A stretch of DNA of 13,676 bases from CAYONQ01 sp964405375 (lineage in GTDB: Bacteria > Planctomycetota > Phycisphaerae > Sedimentisphaerales > Anaerobacaceae), in NCBI GenBank assembly GCA_964405375.1, contig CAYONQ010000073.1, positions 1-13,676 on the forward strand. The letters are read 5' to 3'. Position 1 is the stretch's first letter. Each line of letters begins with the position of its first letter. A program made the position numbers and the translations under genes. Below, piece by piece: positions 1 through 6,334 of this stretch. The notes beneath the pieces are model-generated. The model saw only the letters and a list, made by a program, of their open reading frames with translations. It was not told the origin of the DNA and searched no databases.

Positions 1-18
1 CTCAAACTTCGGGGTTTT
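1..18 (+). repeat. Left terminal inverted repeat of the IS
   Basis: Bases 1-18 are the exact reverse complement of 1387-1404. They are the probable transposase recognition end. Confidence 0.93.
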
Positions 19-56
19 TTGAAAAAGATTTGGGGGGATGATTCACTCAAGGCGCA

Positions 57-121
57 CTCCTTGTGTATGACGATATAAGGGGTAGTTTTTAATTTCCTAT
101 AAACCCTTATTACACAAGGAG
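57..121 (+). promoter_or_regulatory. Fold-back structure over the transposase ribosome binding site
   Basis: CTCCTTGTGTA at 57-67 is the exact reverse complement of TACACAAGGAG at 111-121, which contains the transposase Shine-Dalgarno AAGGAGG (116-122). A second stem inside it pairs ATAAGGG (75-81) with CCCTTAT (104-110). A transcript entering from outside the IS would carry both arms and hide the Shine-Dalgarno sequence. One starting inside the element after about position 67 would lack the left arm. Possible internal -10 boxes are TATAAG (74-79) and TATAAA (98-103), without good -35 partners. IS10 and IS50 are known to limit read-through expression in this way; applying that model here is inference. 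Confidence 0.7.
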
Positions 122-128
122 GTGCATT

Positions 129-1385
129 ATGTTGAAACGTAAAGCTCTAATGGAATCAATATCGTCAAACCTGCACAGCTTTCTCAAAAAAATCAACAAA
201 AATTTATCACTGCCGGACAAAAAATTCCTACGAGACGGACTTGTTGGCCTGTTGCGGGCAGGCAATCCTATCGTTTGCCAAATGGCACGGCATCTGCCGA
301 ACCAACGGACAAGGTTCATATCGCGACTTGACCGTCTTGATCAACATTTGGTAAAGGATAGCAACTTTGACAACAGCGTTAAAGAAGCATTGCCGGAAAT
401 CTGGTTGCCTTATTTCCAGGATGATACACCGATTATTCTCGATATTTCGGATATTGCCAAGCCTTTAGCGAAGAAGATGGATTATCTGTCTACAGTTCGT
501 GATGGCAGTACCGGTGAATTGGTAAACGGTTATTGGTTGGTCGAATTATATGCATCGCTTAGTCGTAAGAATCCCGTCCCTGTATTACTGGAGCCATTCA
601 GTCACGAAGAACCTTACAGTCCAGGACAAAACCCTGTTGTTCTTAAAGCCGTTCATAAAATCTTTGAGCTTACAGTCACCCGCGGTGTGCTTGTAGTGGA
701 CAGGGGATTCGATGGATAGGTGATGTTTGAAGATTGGCTGGATAATAAGTATCGTTTTGTCGCCCGTCTTGTGGGAAAACGCCATTTACTGCGGTTTTTC
801 GAGGGTTCTGAGCAATGCGAAGGCTGGCGGTGGATCCCGATTCAGGCCCGTCAGCTTGCCGAGCAAACACCAACTCCACATCGCTTCTACAAACTTGTCA
901 AGCGTAAGGGCAAGCCTACTTTTCGCATTACACAAATCGGCTGGGTAAAGGTTCGTCTCCATAGCAGAGAAGAAAACCTAACGCTAGTTGTCTCTCGACT
1001 TGCCGGTGTAGATAAGCCAATGATGCTGTTAACGAATTTGCCTGTAGAGAATCTTAAGGATGCGAAACGTGTCTTGCGTTTCTATATACGAAGGTGGGAA
1101 TGCGAAGAAGGGATTCGTTTTCTCAAGAGTCAAGTAAATCTCGAAAAAATACGAACGTTTCGTTGGTCTGCGATTTGTCGATTGGTTTTGTTGGCTGTGT
1201 TAGTGATGATTTATTTGGGCTGGCTTGTTGAAGAGCATCCGAACATTTGCGATCGTTTAGTTTACCTCAGTCAACCATTACCGGATGAACCAGATTTTCT
1301 TTTATATCGTTTGTTGGGTGGGTTGACTGAAGCAATAAACATGTGCTTTTGGCTTCACAAGGAATTGCTGCGGAGAAGCTTATGA
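129..1385 (+). pseudogene. IS4-family DDE transposase, split by an in-frame TAG
   Basis: This enzyme would cut and join the IS ends. The frame opens at ATG 129, six bases after AAGGAGG. It reads 196 codons to TAG at 717-719 and continues in the same frame for 221 more codons (GTG at 720) to TGA at 1383-1385. The halves join seamlessly: the first ends with the second catalytic Asp motif VVDRGFDG (D191) and the second starts MFEDWLDNKY. The first Asp is in ILDISDIAKP (about D105). The second half carries YIRRWECEEGIRFLK, an exact Y-(2)-R-(3)-E-(6)-K signature holding the catalytic Glu. A point mutation to amber is the simplest reading; neither half alone has the full DDE triad. TAG ends several intact genes here, so recoding is unlikely. 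The second half could start at GTG 720 but has no evident ribosome binding site. Confidence 0.9.
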
Positions 1386-1386
1386 G

Positions 1387-1404
1387 AAAACCCCGAAGTT
1401 TGAG
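1387..1404 (-). repeat. Right terminal inverted repeat of the IS
   Basis: The sequence aaaaccccgaagtttgag is the exact reverse complement of the left end. It begins two bases after the transposase stop codon (1383-1385), so the coding frame nearly abuts the right end. Confidence 0.93.
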
Positions 1405-1414
1405 AAAAATATTC

Positions 1415-1443
1415 TTGGCTGTCAGGCGATTTTAGTGTAGAAT
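1415..1443 (+). promoter_or_regulatory. Promoter of the secreted-protein gene, next to the IS end
   Basis: A -35 TTGGCT (1415-1420), a 17-base spacer and a -10 TAGAAT (1438-1443, 5 of 6 consensus bases) lie about 50 bases before the gene at 1497. The -35 box begins 11 bases beyond the IS right end, so the promoter belongs to the flanking DNA. Confidence 0.6.
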
Positions 1444-1496
1444 ATGTTATTGAAGATTAGAACGAACGTGTGTTAACCTGTGATAAGGGGTATATG

Positions 1497-2135
1497 ATGA
1501 AAGGTTTCGTTTACGGGTTCTTCATTATTTTGGCGGCGGTTGCCCGTGTATGTTTGGCTGCGCCGCAGCCGGCCATTGTGCCAGGCCCGGATGACTGGAC
1601 GGTAGAGGTAACGTTTGAGCATCCTCAGCAAATCATGGTTAAATCCAGCGGTGACGACAAGCCGAGCCGATTCTGGTACACGATAGTAACGCTCACCAAC
1701 AATACAAACCGTGATATTGATTTCTATCCTAAATGCGAGTTGATGACGGACACCTTCCAGATTGTACCGGCGGGCAGGAATGTCTCGGCAGCGGTCTTTG
1801 AGCAAATAAAAACCCGCCACAAAAGCAGATACCCATTTCTCGAATATCTGGAAAAAACTGATAATAAGATACTGCAGGGCGCCGATAACGCCAAGGATAT
1901 CGCCATCGTCTGGCCGGATTTTGATGTGCGGGCCAAGCGTATAAAACTGTTCATCGCGGGCCTTAGTAATGAGACCGTTGCTATTGACCATCCGGTGGCA
2001 AAAGACCACGCCGGCCGGCCCGTCAAGGTCTTCTTGAGAAAGACGCTCGAATTAACTTATGCACTGGCAGGTGACCCAATCATCAGAACCGACATCAAAC
2101 TGACCTACGAAGCCAAGCGATGGGTGATGAGATAG
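1497..2135 (+). CDS. Hypothetical secreted protein
   Basis: I do not recognise a family for this protein of about 212 residues. The N-terminus MKGFVYGFFIILAAVARVCLA looks like a Sec signal peptide with cleavage after VCLA, before APQP, so the product should be exported. The mature part contains YTIVTLTNNTNRDIDFYP, the style of a small beta-sandwich domain with a 'stretch of ordinary residues contrasted with free ends' pattern, then a charged segment and a C-terminal beta-rich tail (LELTYALAG, DIKLTYEAKRW). I chose ATG 1497 because AAGGGG (1485-1490) lies six bases upstream; ATG 1494 (one residue longer) and GTG 1470 are alternatives, the last putting extra polar residues before the signal. 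The gene stands alone between the IS and the cold-shock gene and ends with TAG. The IS inserted just upstream but spared its promoter. Confidence 0.8.
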   Translation: MKGFVYGFFIILAAVARVCLAAPQPAIVPGPDDWTVEVTFEHPQQIMVKSSGDDKPSRFWYTIVTLTNNTNRDIDFYPKCELMTDTFQIVPAGRNVSAAVFEQIKTRHKSRYPFLEYLEKTDNKILQGADNAKDIAIVWPDFDVRAKRIKLFIAGLSNETVAIDHPVAKDHAGRPVKVFLRKTLELTYALAGDPIIRTDIKLTYEAKRWVMR

Positions 2136-2205
2136 GGGCGCATATTGCGTAAAGGCAGACCGCCGGCTGCACAGGGAAAGGAAAATTGGGTATATAATTA
2201 TTTTA

Positions 2206-2234
2206 TTGACGGCCGTAGGGGGTTTTGGTATTGT
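2206..2234 (+). promoter_or_regulatory. Promoter of the cold-shock gene
   Basis: TTGACG (2206-2211) and TATTGT (2229-2234) are 17 bases apart. The predicted start near 2241 gives a leader of about 96 bases, in line with the long leaders known for csp mRNAs. Confidence 0.6.
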
Positions 2235-2262
2235 AACTACGTGTTAAGGAGTGCTCTTTTCG

Positions 2263-2330
2263 TCCCTCGAAGTGTACCCCTTGAGATATGTGAGGGATAA
2301 TGTATTGCAGGCCCGTCAGGGCCGAAGGAG
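2263..2330 (+). promoter_or_regulatory. Structured leader of the cold-shock mRNA
   Basis: Two hairpins can form. TCCCTC (2263-2268) pairs with GAGGGA (2292-2297). GGCCC (2310-2314) pairs with GGGCC (2319-2323) around a GTCA loop. The second sits one base before the Shine-Dalgarno AAGGAG (2325-2330). CCCT near 2277-2281 could compete for the GAGGGA arm, so alternative folds are possible. Confidence 0.5.
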
Positions 2331-2336
2331 AATATT

Positions 2337-2540
2337 GTGGCAAAAGGTAAGGTAAAGTGGTTCAACGAGAGAAAAGGGTACGGCTTTATAGTTCCCGATG
2401 ATGGTGGTAAGGACTTGTTTGTCCATCACTCGAACATCGTGGCGGAAGGGTTCGCTACTCTCCGCGATGACCAGGATGTTGAGTATGAGCCGGCACAGGG
2501 TAAAAAAGGACCGGAAGCGACCAATGTTAAGCCGTGCTGA
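2337..2540 (+). CDS. Cold-shock domain protein (CspA family)
   Basis: This is a 67-residue OB-fold single-stranded nucleic-acid-binding protein of the CspA family. Such proteins act in the cytoplasm as RNA chaperones or modulators of transcription and translation. The RNP1 motif KGYGFI (13-18) and the RNP2 motif LFVHH (27-31) are both intact, and the N-terminal GKVKWFNERKGYGF is typical; the length matches the 65-70 residues usual for the family. The start is GTG at 2337, six bases after AAGGAG. The C-terminus replaces the usual QAxNV end with PEATNVKPC. It is a single-gene unit with its own promoter and a downstream terminator. Whether it is cold-induced cannot be told from sequence. Confidence 0.96.
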   Translation: MAKGKVKWFNERKGYGFIVPDDGGKDLFVHHSNIVAEGFATLRDDQDVEYEPAQGKKGPEATNVKPC

Positions 2541-2563
2541 TTAGAACAGAAATCGTTAAACCG

Positions 2564-2592
2564 AATGCCCTGCTGAAAGGTGGGGCATTTTA
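2564..2592 (+). terminator. Rho-independent terminator after the cold-shock gene
   Basis: AATGCCC (2564-2570) pairs with GGGCATT (2583-2589) around a 12-base loop, followed by a short T-run. It lies 24 bases after the csp stop and between convergent genes, so it may also slow transcripts from the htpX side, though that strand has a poor T-run. Confidence 0.7.
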
Positions 2593-2611
2593 GTTAATTG
2601 CTTACTATTGA

Positions 2612-3835
2612 TTATTTTCCGGGTATGTCCAGTTTTCGCTTGCATCGGGGACAGATGACTCTATTGCTCTTGTAGTTTGGCGGCACCTTTAACTTCAAAC
2701 CGCACAGGCAGGTTAAAAATAGAAAGCCGTTCACCTTCCGCATAATGTCACCGACCTGCCGCATCTGTTTCTCCGCCCGTTGTTTCTTTTTGGCCTCCGC
2801 AGACGCCTGTCTTAATGCGATATCCTCTTTTGTAAGGGCGGCGGCGGGGACGACCGTTTGTGTGTGTGTTACTTTGCTGAAGGCCTCCGAGTAGTCCTTA
2901 AAGGACGCACCGCCGCTCATATTACGCAGAATCTTTACCCTTTCGGAAATCGGCGGATGAGTGCTGGTCAAATCGGATAATTTCATCTGCTTCTTTTTTT
3001 TGAAGGGATTAACGATATACATCGGGGCGGTAACCTTATTGACGGTAGCTAACTGCGGCGATTTGTCATTGGCGATTTTTTCCAGCGCACTGGCCAGCCC
3101 TTCCGGGTAGCGCGTCAACCTTGCAGCCCCGGCGTCGGCGAGGTATTCTCGCCTTCTCGAAAGCGCAAAGTACAACAGATACGCCATTATGGGGGCGAGA
3201 ATCGCAGCAACGATTGCGACAACAAGCATAATAAGCTGCGCCTGGCCGCCGCCTCCGCCTGAGGAATATCTTCGACGGCTTCCAGCCATCGAGCTGTAGA
3301 ACATACCTCTCAAAAATACCTGCGACAGCAGCACGATTGAGCCGAGCATTATGCCTGCTAACGTTACAAAAAGAATATCGCGGTGGACGATATGACTTAT
3401 CTCGTGTGCGACCACGCCCTGCAGCTCATCTCGGTTCAGCCGGCCCAGTAACCCCGCCGTTACCGCTACGGAGGCGGTTTTCGGGTCTCGGCCGGTTGCA
3501 AAGGCATTGGGAGCAGCGTCGGCTATGATATAGACCTTCGGCATAGGCACACCGGCGGCGATAGACATCTCTTCGACAACGTTGAATAGCTGCGGGTGGA
3601 CATCGTGGGTTACGGGTTTGGCTTTGCTGGCGGCTAAAAGGATTTGGTCGCCGCCGGAGAAGCTGATAAGCGTCAGAATTATCCAGATTACGGTTGCAAT
3701 AATCAAACCGATAAATCCGCCGTCAGGCCCGAAAAAGCTCAAGCCGATAATGAAACCTAACAGCAGCAACACCGCCGCCATTAGTGACATCAGTATAATA
3801 GAGTTCCGCTTGTTGGCTCGTATAAGCTCCCACAT
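2612..3835 (-). CDS. htpX: HtpX-like M48 membrane metalloprotease with C-terminal zinc ribbon
   Basis: This 407-residue integral-membrane zinc protease belongs to peptidase family M48. HtpX-type enzymes cleave misfolded or damaged membrane proteins. Two N-terminal helices (about 13-35 and 40-60) precede the catalytic motif HEISH (144-148; zinc ligands H144 and H148, base E145). Two further helices (about 155-175 and 200-225) lead to the third zinc ligand E230 in SRRREYLAD. HtpX is usually about 290 residues. Here a charged, coiled-coil-like stretch (about 335-365) is followed by CxC (376, 378) and CPRC (395-398), a probable zinc ribbon. The gene is last in the zf-TFIIB–lemA–four-helix operon, begins five bases after the preceding stop, and has no Shine-Dalgarno of its own, which suggests translational coupling. 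Pairing with lemA is common in bacteria. Confidence 0.92.
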   Translation of the reverse strand: MWELIRANKRNSIILMSLMAAVLLLLGFIIGLSFFGPDGGFIGLIIATVIWIILTLISFSGGDQILLAASKAKPVTHDVHPQLFNVVEEMSIAAGVPMPKVYIIADAAPNAFATGRDPKTASVAVTAGLLGRLNRDELQGVVAHEISHIVHRDILFVTLAGIMLGSIVLLSQVFLRGMFYSSMAGSRRRYSSGGGGGQAQLIMLVVAIVAAILAPIMAYLLYFALSRRREYLADAGAARLTRYPEGLASALEKIANDKSPQLATVNKVTAPMYIVNPFKKKKQMKLSDLTSTHPPISERVKILRNMSGGASFKDYSEAFSKVTHTQTVVPAAALTKEDIALRQASAEAKKKQRAEKQMRQVGDIMRKVNGFLFLTCLCGLKLKVPPNYKSNRVICPRCKRKLDIPGK

Positions 3836-3840
3836 AATTG

Positions 3841-3860
3841 TTAGTTTTTAGTTTTAAGTT
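3841..3860 (+). repeat. Left arm of the A/T-rich inverted repeat flanking the four-helix-bundle gene
   Basis: This arm contains TTAGTTTTTAG (3841-3851) overlapping AGTTTTAAGTT (3850-3860). Both recur inverted on the other side of the gene. The arm includes the stop codon of the four-helix-bundle gene and encodes its last residues. A related GTTTTTAGTT also follows a stop codon at 8131-8140. Confidence 0.65.
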
Positions 3861-4230
3861 CTTGGTTTTTGGTTTCGACCTTCATATTAGCTGAACTTGT
3901 TTTGACTATGCTTGTGAGAATCTTTATCAACTCCTCTGAGTCTGCAACGAGCATTTCCACATAGTCTCCAGGGACTAAGGCCGAGTCCCGGATTAATCTT
4001 AACCAGTAGTTGGTTTCTCTTGCTTCTTTGGAGGCAATAGACATCTTGGCAATAAAATCTCTTCTGCTTTGTGCTGCTAATGCCTCTTCGACATTAGCTC
4101 CTATGCCTGTTGCTGACTTGATAAGCTGGGCGGATATTTCGAAATGTTTTGTCTGTCTTAGTAGCTGATAGAGCTTTATGATTTGTAAAGCAAAATCATA
4201 GCTTTTTTGCTTTATAATGCTATTTTGCAT
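3841..4230 (-). CDS. Four helix bundle protein (S23 / 23S rRNA intervening-sequence protein family)
   Basis: This is a 129-residue protein of the four-helix-bundle family first found in 23S rRNA intervening sequences; the Avd protein of diversity-generating retroelements has a related fold. Its biochemical role is unknown. The family core is clear: LIKSATGIGANVEEALAA (about 37-53), then SRRDFIAKMSIASKEARE (55-72) and TNYWLRLIRDS (73-83), in an all-helical pattern from about 5 to 112. The C-terminal tail, KVETKNQELKTKN, is encoded by the flanking repeat and looks added. The gene sits between lemA and htpX, 23 bases from the former and 5 from the latter, without a clear Shine-Dalgarno. This position suggests insertion into an existing lemA–htpX operon. 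No reverse transcriptase is present in the window. Confidence 0.9.
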   Translation of the reverse strand: MQNSIIKQKSYDFALQIIKLYQLLRQTKHFEISAQLIKSATGIGANVEEALAAQSRRDFIAKMSIASKEARETNYWLRLIRDSALVPGDYVEMLVADSEELIKILTSIVKTSSANMKVETKNQELKTKN

Positions 4231-4262
4231 AACTTAAAACTCAACACTAAAAACTAAAAACT
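4231..4262 (-). repeat. Right arm of the A/T-rich inverted repeat flanking the four-helix-bundle gene
   Basis: AACTTAAAACT (4231-4241) and CTAAAAACTAA (4247-4257) are the exact reverse complements of the two segments in 3841-3860, here separated by CAACA. The arm abuts the four-helix-bundle start codon and contains the lemA stop codon. Confidence 0.65.
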
Positions 4263-4808
4263 CACTTTTGGTACTTCTCGTTCAGCGGCAGCCTCGAGCT
4301 CGAAGAAATCATGTTTACCGAAATTGAACATATTGGCAATTATGTTCGATGGGAACATCTGAATCTTGTTGTTAAAGAACAAAACCTGGTCGTTGTAGCT
4401 TTGCCGGGCGAAGGAAATCTTGTTTTCGGTGCTGGTCAACTCTTCCTGCACGGAAAGGAAGTTTTGGTTGGCTTTCAGGTCGGGATAATTTTCAACAACC
4501 AGCAGGAACTTGCTCAGTGCCTCGCCGAGAGCGCCTTCGGCTTTTGCGGCTTCGGTGACGCTTTTTGCGCCCATCGCCTGGCTTCTCGCATTGGTTATCG
4601 CCTCGAAGGTCCCGCGCTCGTGCTTCATATAACCCTTGGCCGTCTCGACAAGATTGGGAATCAAATCGTGACGGCGCTTAAGCTGAACGTCAATCTGCGA
4701 CCAGGAATTATCAACCTGGTTGCGAAGCCGAACCAAAGCGTTGTAAATACCAATCACGAAAATAACCAGCAGAACAATGACAATGAGAACAACAATTAGT
4801 GCGGTCAT
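4254..4808 (-). CDS. lemA: LemA family membrane protein
   Basis: This 184-residue protein matches the usual LemA length. Family members are membrane-anchored by one N-terminal helix and carry a helical bundle; their role is poorly known, though linkage to HtpX-like proteases is frequent. The helix is at about 2-24 (LIVVLIVIVLLVIFVIGI), followed by the signature NQVDNSWSQIDVQLKRRHDL (31-50) and PNLVETAKGYMKHE. The C-terminal FFELEAAAEREVPKVSF is also typical, and the last residues and stop lie in the flanking repeat. The start ATG at 4808 follows GGAGG by about seven bases. It is the second gene of the minus-strand operon and probably acts with the HtpX-like protease at the membrane (inference from neighbourhood). 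Confidence 0.95.
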   Translation of the reverse strand: MTALIVVLIVIVLLVIFVIGIYNALVRLRNQVDNSWSQIDVQLKRRHDLIPNLVETAKGYMKHERGTFEAITNARSQAMGAKSVTEAAKAEGALGEALSKFLLVVENYPDLKANQNFLSVQEELTSTENKISFARQSYNDQVLFFNNKIQMFPSNIIANMFNFGKHDFFELEAAAEREVPKVSF

Positions 4809-4859
4809 AATCGGCCTCCTAAATTAAATTATCGTGTGTCCATAAATTTTTTTAGCGGT

Positions 4860-5249
4860 TTATTTTGAGCCGAACATATCGGCCAACAATTTTTGAATCT
4901 TATTGTCTTTATCCAACTGTGCCCTGTCGAGGATGTCCCCTAACTCACCCCTGTCGAACCAAAGCCCGTCGCCTTTAGGACATTTGTCTATCAGCAGCAC
5001 CGGTTCGGATTGGCCGACGATGATTTTTTGCATCTTTCCATCACATATAGGACATTTTATGATTTTCTCGGCACGGCCGGAGTCGATTTTAAACGACGTA
5101 AGAAGCTGTTTCGCCTTTTCCGGCTCGCCCAGCAGCAGCTCCAGCTCGCCGCCATCGAGCCAGATACCCCCGCAGTCGGTACAGTGGTCGATTTCGACAT
5201 CCGCAAGCTCCAGCGTAATCATAGCATTTTTGCAGACCGGACAATCCAT
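4860..5249 (-). CDS. zf-TFIIB domain protein (double zinc ribbon)
   Basis: This small cytoplasmic protein (129 residues) has two zf-TFIIB-type zinc ribbons. The first is CPVC (3-6) with CTDCGGIWLDGGEL (about 23-36). The second is CPIC (about 66-69) with CPKGDGLWFDRGEL (about 89-102). The fourth zinc-ligand position of the second ribbon is Gly instead of Cys, a variant often seen in this family. The exact function is unknown; binding of nucleic acid or protein is possible. I chose the ATG at 5249 because GGAG lies seven bases upstream. The frame continues upstream to 5294, but those codons come from the dispersed hairpin repeat. The gene is first in the operon with lemA and htpX. The zinc ribbon at the end of the HtpX protein makes a shared theme, but no link is proven. 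Confidence 0.9.
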   Translation of the reverse strand: MDCPVCKNAMITLELADVEIDHCTDCGGIWLDGGELELLLGEPEKAKQLLTSFKIDSGRAEKIIKCPICDGKMQKIIVGQSEPVLLIDKCPKGDGLWFDRGELGDILDRAQLDKDNKIQKLLADMFGSK

Positions 5250-5269
5250 AATATTTCTCCGCCGATTAT

Positions 5270-5349
5270 TGTCATGCTGAGCAAAGCGAAGCATCTGGCC
5301 TTACGGAATGAGATACTCCTCGCTGCACTGCGTTTCGCTCAGAATGACA
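5270..5349. repeat. Dispersed-type hairpin repeat in the operon leader
   Basis: The ends are imperfect inverted repeats: TGTCATGCTGAGCAAAGCG at 5270-5288 against the reverse complement of the segment ending gctcagaatgaca at 5349. The tgtcat-n-ctgagc end motif is familiar as a widespread bacterial intergenic repeat, and its spurious translation (MLRFAQHD, LRFAQND) is a hallmark. It lies between the zf-TFIIB promoter and start codon, so it should be transcribed as a hairpin in the leader. Confidence 0.75.
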
Positions 5350-5386
5350 GTCAGGCCATTTTCTTGGATGTTCTTTATTAAGGCGT

Positions 5387-5415
5387 ATATTACATTCGCC
5401 GGCTTGTCAGGTCAA
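5387..5415 (-). promoter_or_regulatory. Promoter of the zf-TFIIB–lemA–htpX operon
   Basis: Read on the minus strand, TTGACC (5410-5415) and TAATAT (5387-5392) are 17 bases apart. Transcription would begin near 5380, giving a leader of about 130 bases that holds the hairpin repeat. Confidence 0.6.
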
Positions 5416-5462
5416 GCAGTGCTTAATAGCGAAATTGTCAAGTAGATAAGAAATATTTGTGC

Positions 5463-5496
5463 TTGACGCTGTTACAAATAGCGTATAGCGTATAGT
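5463..5496 (+). promoter_or_regulatory. Probable promoter of the amidohydrolase–NSS unit
   Basis: TTGACG (5463-5468) is followed by a doubled GCGTATA (5481-5487 and 5488-5494). This gives possible -10 boxes TATAGC (5484-5489, 15-base spacer) and TATAGT (5491-5496, 22-base spacer). Neither spacing is ideal, so the exact start is uncertain. Confidence 0.4.
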
Positions 5497-5521
5497 GGTT
5501 AAATAATTAAAGGGTGGGAAA

Positions 5522-6301
5522 ATGATGGTTGACTGTCACACACATATAGATTTTGCCGCCGCCGGCGCTGATGCCTCCGAGCATTTAGCCGCTGCAGAGA
5601 CGGTGGATGTCTGCATAGTATTGCCCACAGAAGCCGCCACCGGCCCGGAAACGAACAAGAAATTATCCGAGTATGTCGGTAAACACAGAGAAAAAATGGT
5701 TGGTTTCGCCCTTATAGACCCGACCAGAGACAATATCAACGTCAAAAACCTCGAATCTATACCCGAAAAGCTGGAGCTTAAAGGAGTGGTTTTATATTGT
5801 TCTAAATGCGGCTTTCATCCCGCTCACAGCAAGGCGATGAGGTTTTACGAGGCCGCACAACGGTTGGCTCTGCCCGTTTTCTTCCATAACGGCCCGCTGG
5901 CGCCTGATGCGGTCTTGGATTATGCCCAGCCGTATCTTCTCGATGAGGTCGCCAGGACATTTCCGGATTTGAAAATCGTCATCGGCAATATGGGCCTGCC
6001 CTTTATTGAGCAGACGTTGTCGCTCGTGGCAAAACACAAAAACGTCTATGCCGACTTGACGATAACCCCGGCCAACGTCTGGCGGATTTACAATACGGTG
6101 GTCTCGGCGTATGAACTCGGCGTGATGGATAAGCTGCTCTTCGGCAGTGGATTCCCTGCCGGTAACGCAGGCCGGTGCATAGAGACGCTGCTCGGCTTTA
6201 ACAAGCTTTTGGGCGATACCAATTTGCCGACGGTCCCGCGAGGCAGCATTAGAAACATCATCGAGCGCGACACACTGAAAGTGCTTGGAATAGAAAAATA
6301 A
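5522..6301 (+). CDS. Amidohydrolase-fold protein with altered active site
   Basis: This 259-residue protein resembles the amidohydrolase-related (Amidohydro_2) metal-dependent TIM-barrel hydrolases. The opening strand DCHTHID (4-10) supplies the usual HxH metal ligands, and FHNG (H122) fits the next conserved His. Two expected residues are missing: the family's GHxG becomes GNMG (N156), and the final Asp, normally in an FG(S/T)D(Y/F)P motif, becomes Gly in LFGSGFP (G210, codon GGA). The metal-bridging Lys after the GVV strand is also absent. The fold looks intact while ordinary hydrolysis is doubtful; a ligand-binding role or unusual chemistry is possible. ATG 5522 or 5525 could start it, after AGGGTGGG. 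It lies 33 bases before the NSS transporter gene on the same strand, suggesting a shared substrate or regulation. Confidence 0.85.
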   Translation: MMVDCHTHIDFAAAGADASEHLAAAETVDVCIVLPTEAATGPETNKKLSEYVGKHREKMVGFALIDPTRDNINVKNLESIPEKLELKGVVLYCSKCGFHPAHSKAMRFYEAAQRLALPVFFHNGPLAPDAVLDYAQPYLLDEVARTFPDLKIVIGNMGLPFIEQTLSLVAKHKNVYADLTITPANVWRIYNTVVSAYELGVMDKLLFGSGFPAGNAGRCIETLLGFNKLLGDTNLPTVPRGSIRNIIERDTLKVLGIEK

Positions 6302-6334
6302 AAACCTGGCTGGGTTACCGGGAGATGGCCAGCG

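Larger units (their letters stand above)
1..1404 (+). mobile_element. IS4-family insertion sequence (complete, transposase interrupted)
   Basis: The element is bounded by 18-bp perfect terminal inverted repeats: ctcaaacttcggggtttt at 1-18 and its reverse complement at 1387-1404. Inside is a single transposase reading frame (129-1385) of the DDE type with the IS4-family YREK signature. The length of 1404 bp fits IS4-family elements. The left flank lies outside the window, so a target-site duplication cannot be tested; the sequence just outside the right end is aaaatattct. The window begins exactly at the IS terminus, which suggests a contig break at a multicopy element (inference). The in-frame TAG in the transposase suggests that this copy is not autonomous. 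Confidence 0.93.

Noticed and set aside
717..719. Recoding of TAG as an amino acid
   Set aside because: TAG ends the intact NSS gene, both LamG genes, the secreted-protein gene, lemA and the STAS gene, so it acts as a normal stop here.
3841..4262. Diversity-generating retroelement with Avd
   Set aside because: The four-helix-bundle gene is present, but there is no reverse transcriptase and no template or variable repeat in the window.
5250..5294. Longer N-terminus of the zf-TFIIB protein
   Set aside because: These codons come from the dispersed hairpin repeat, and the ATG at 5249 has its own well-placed GGAG.
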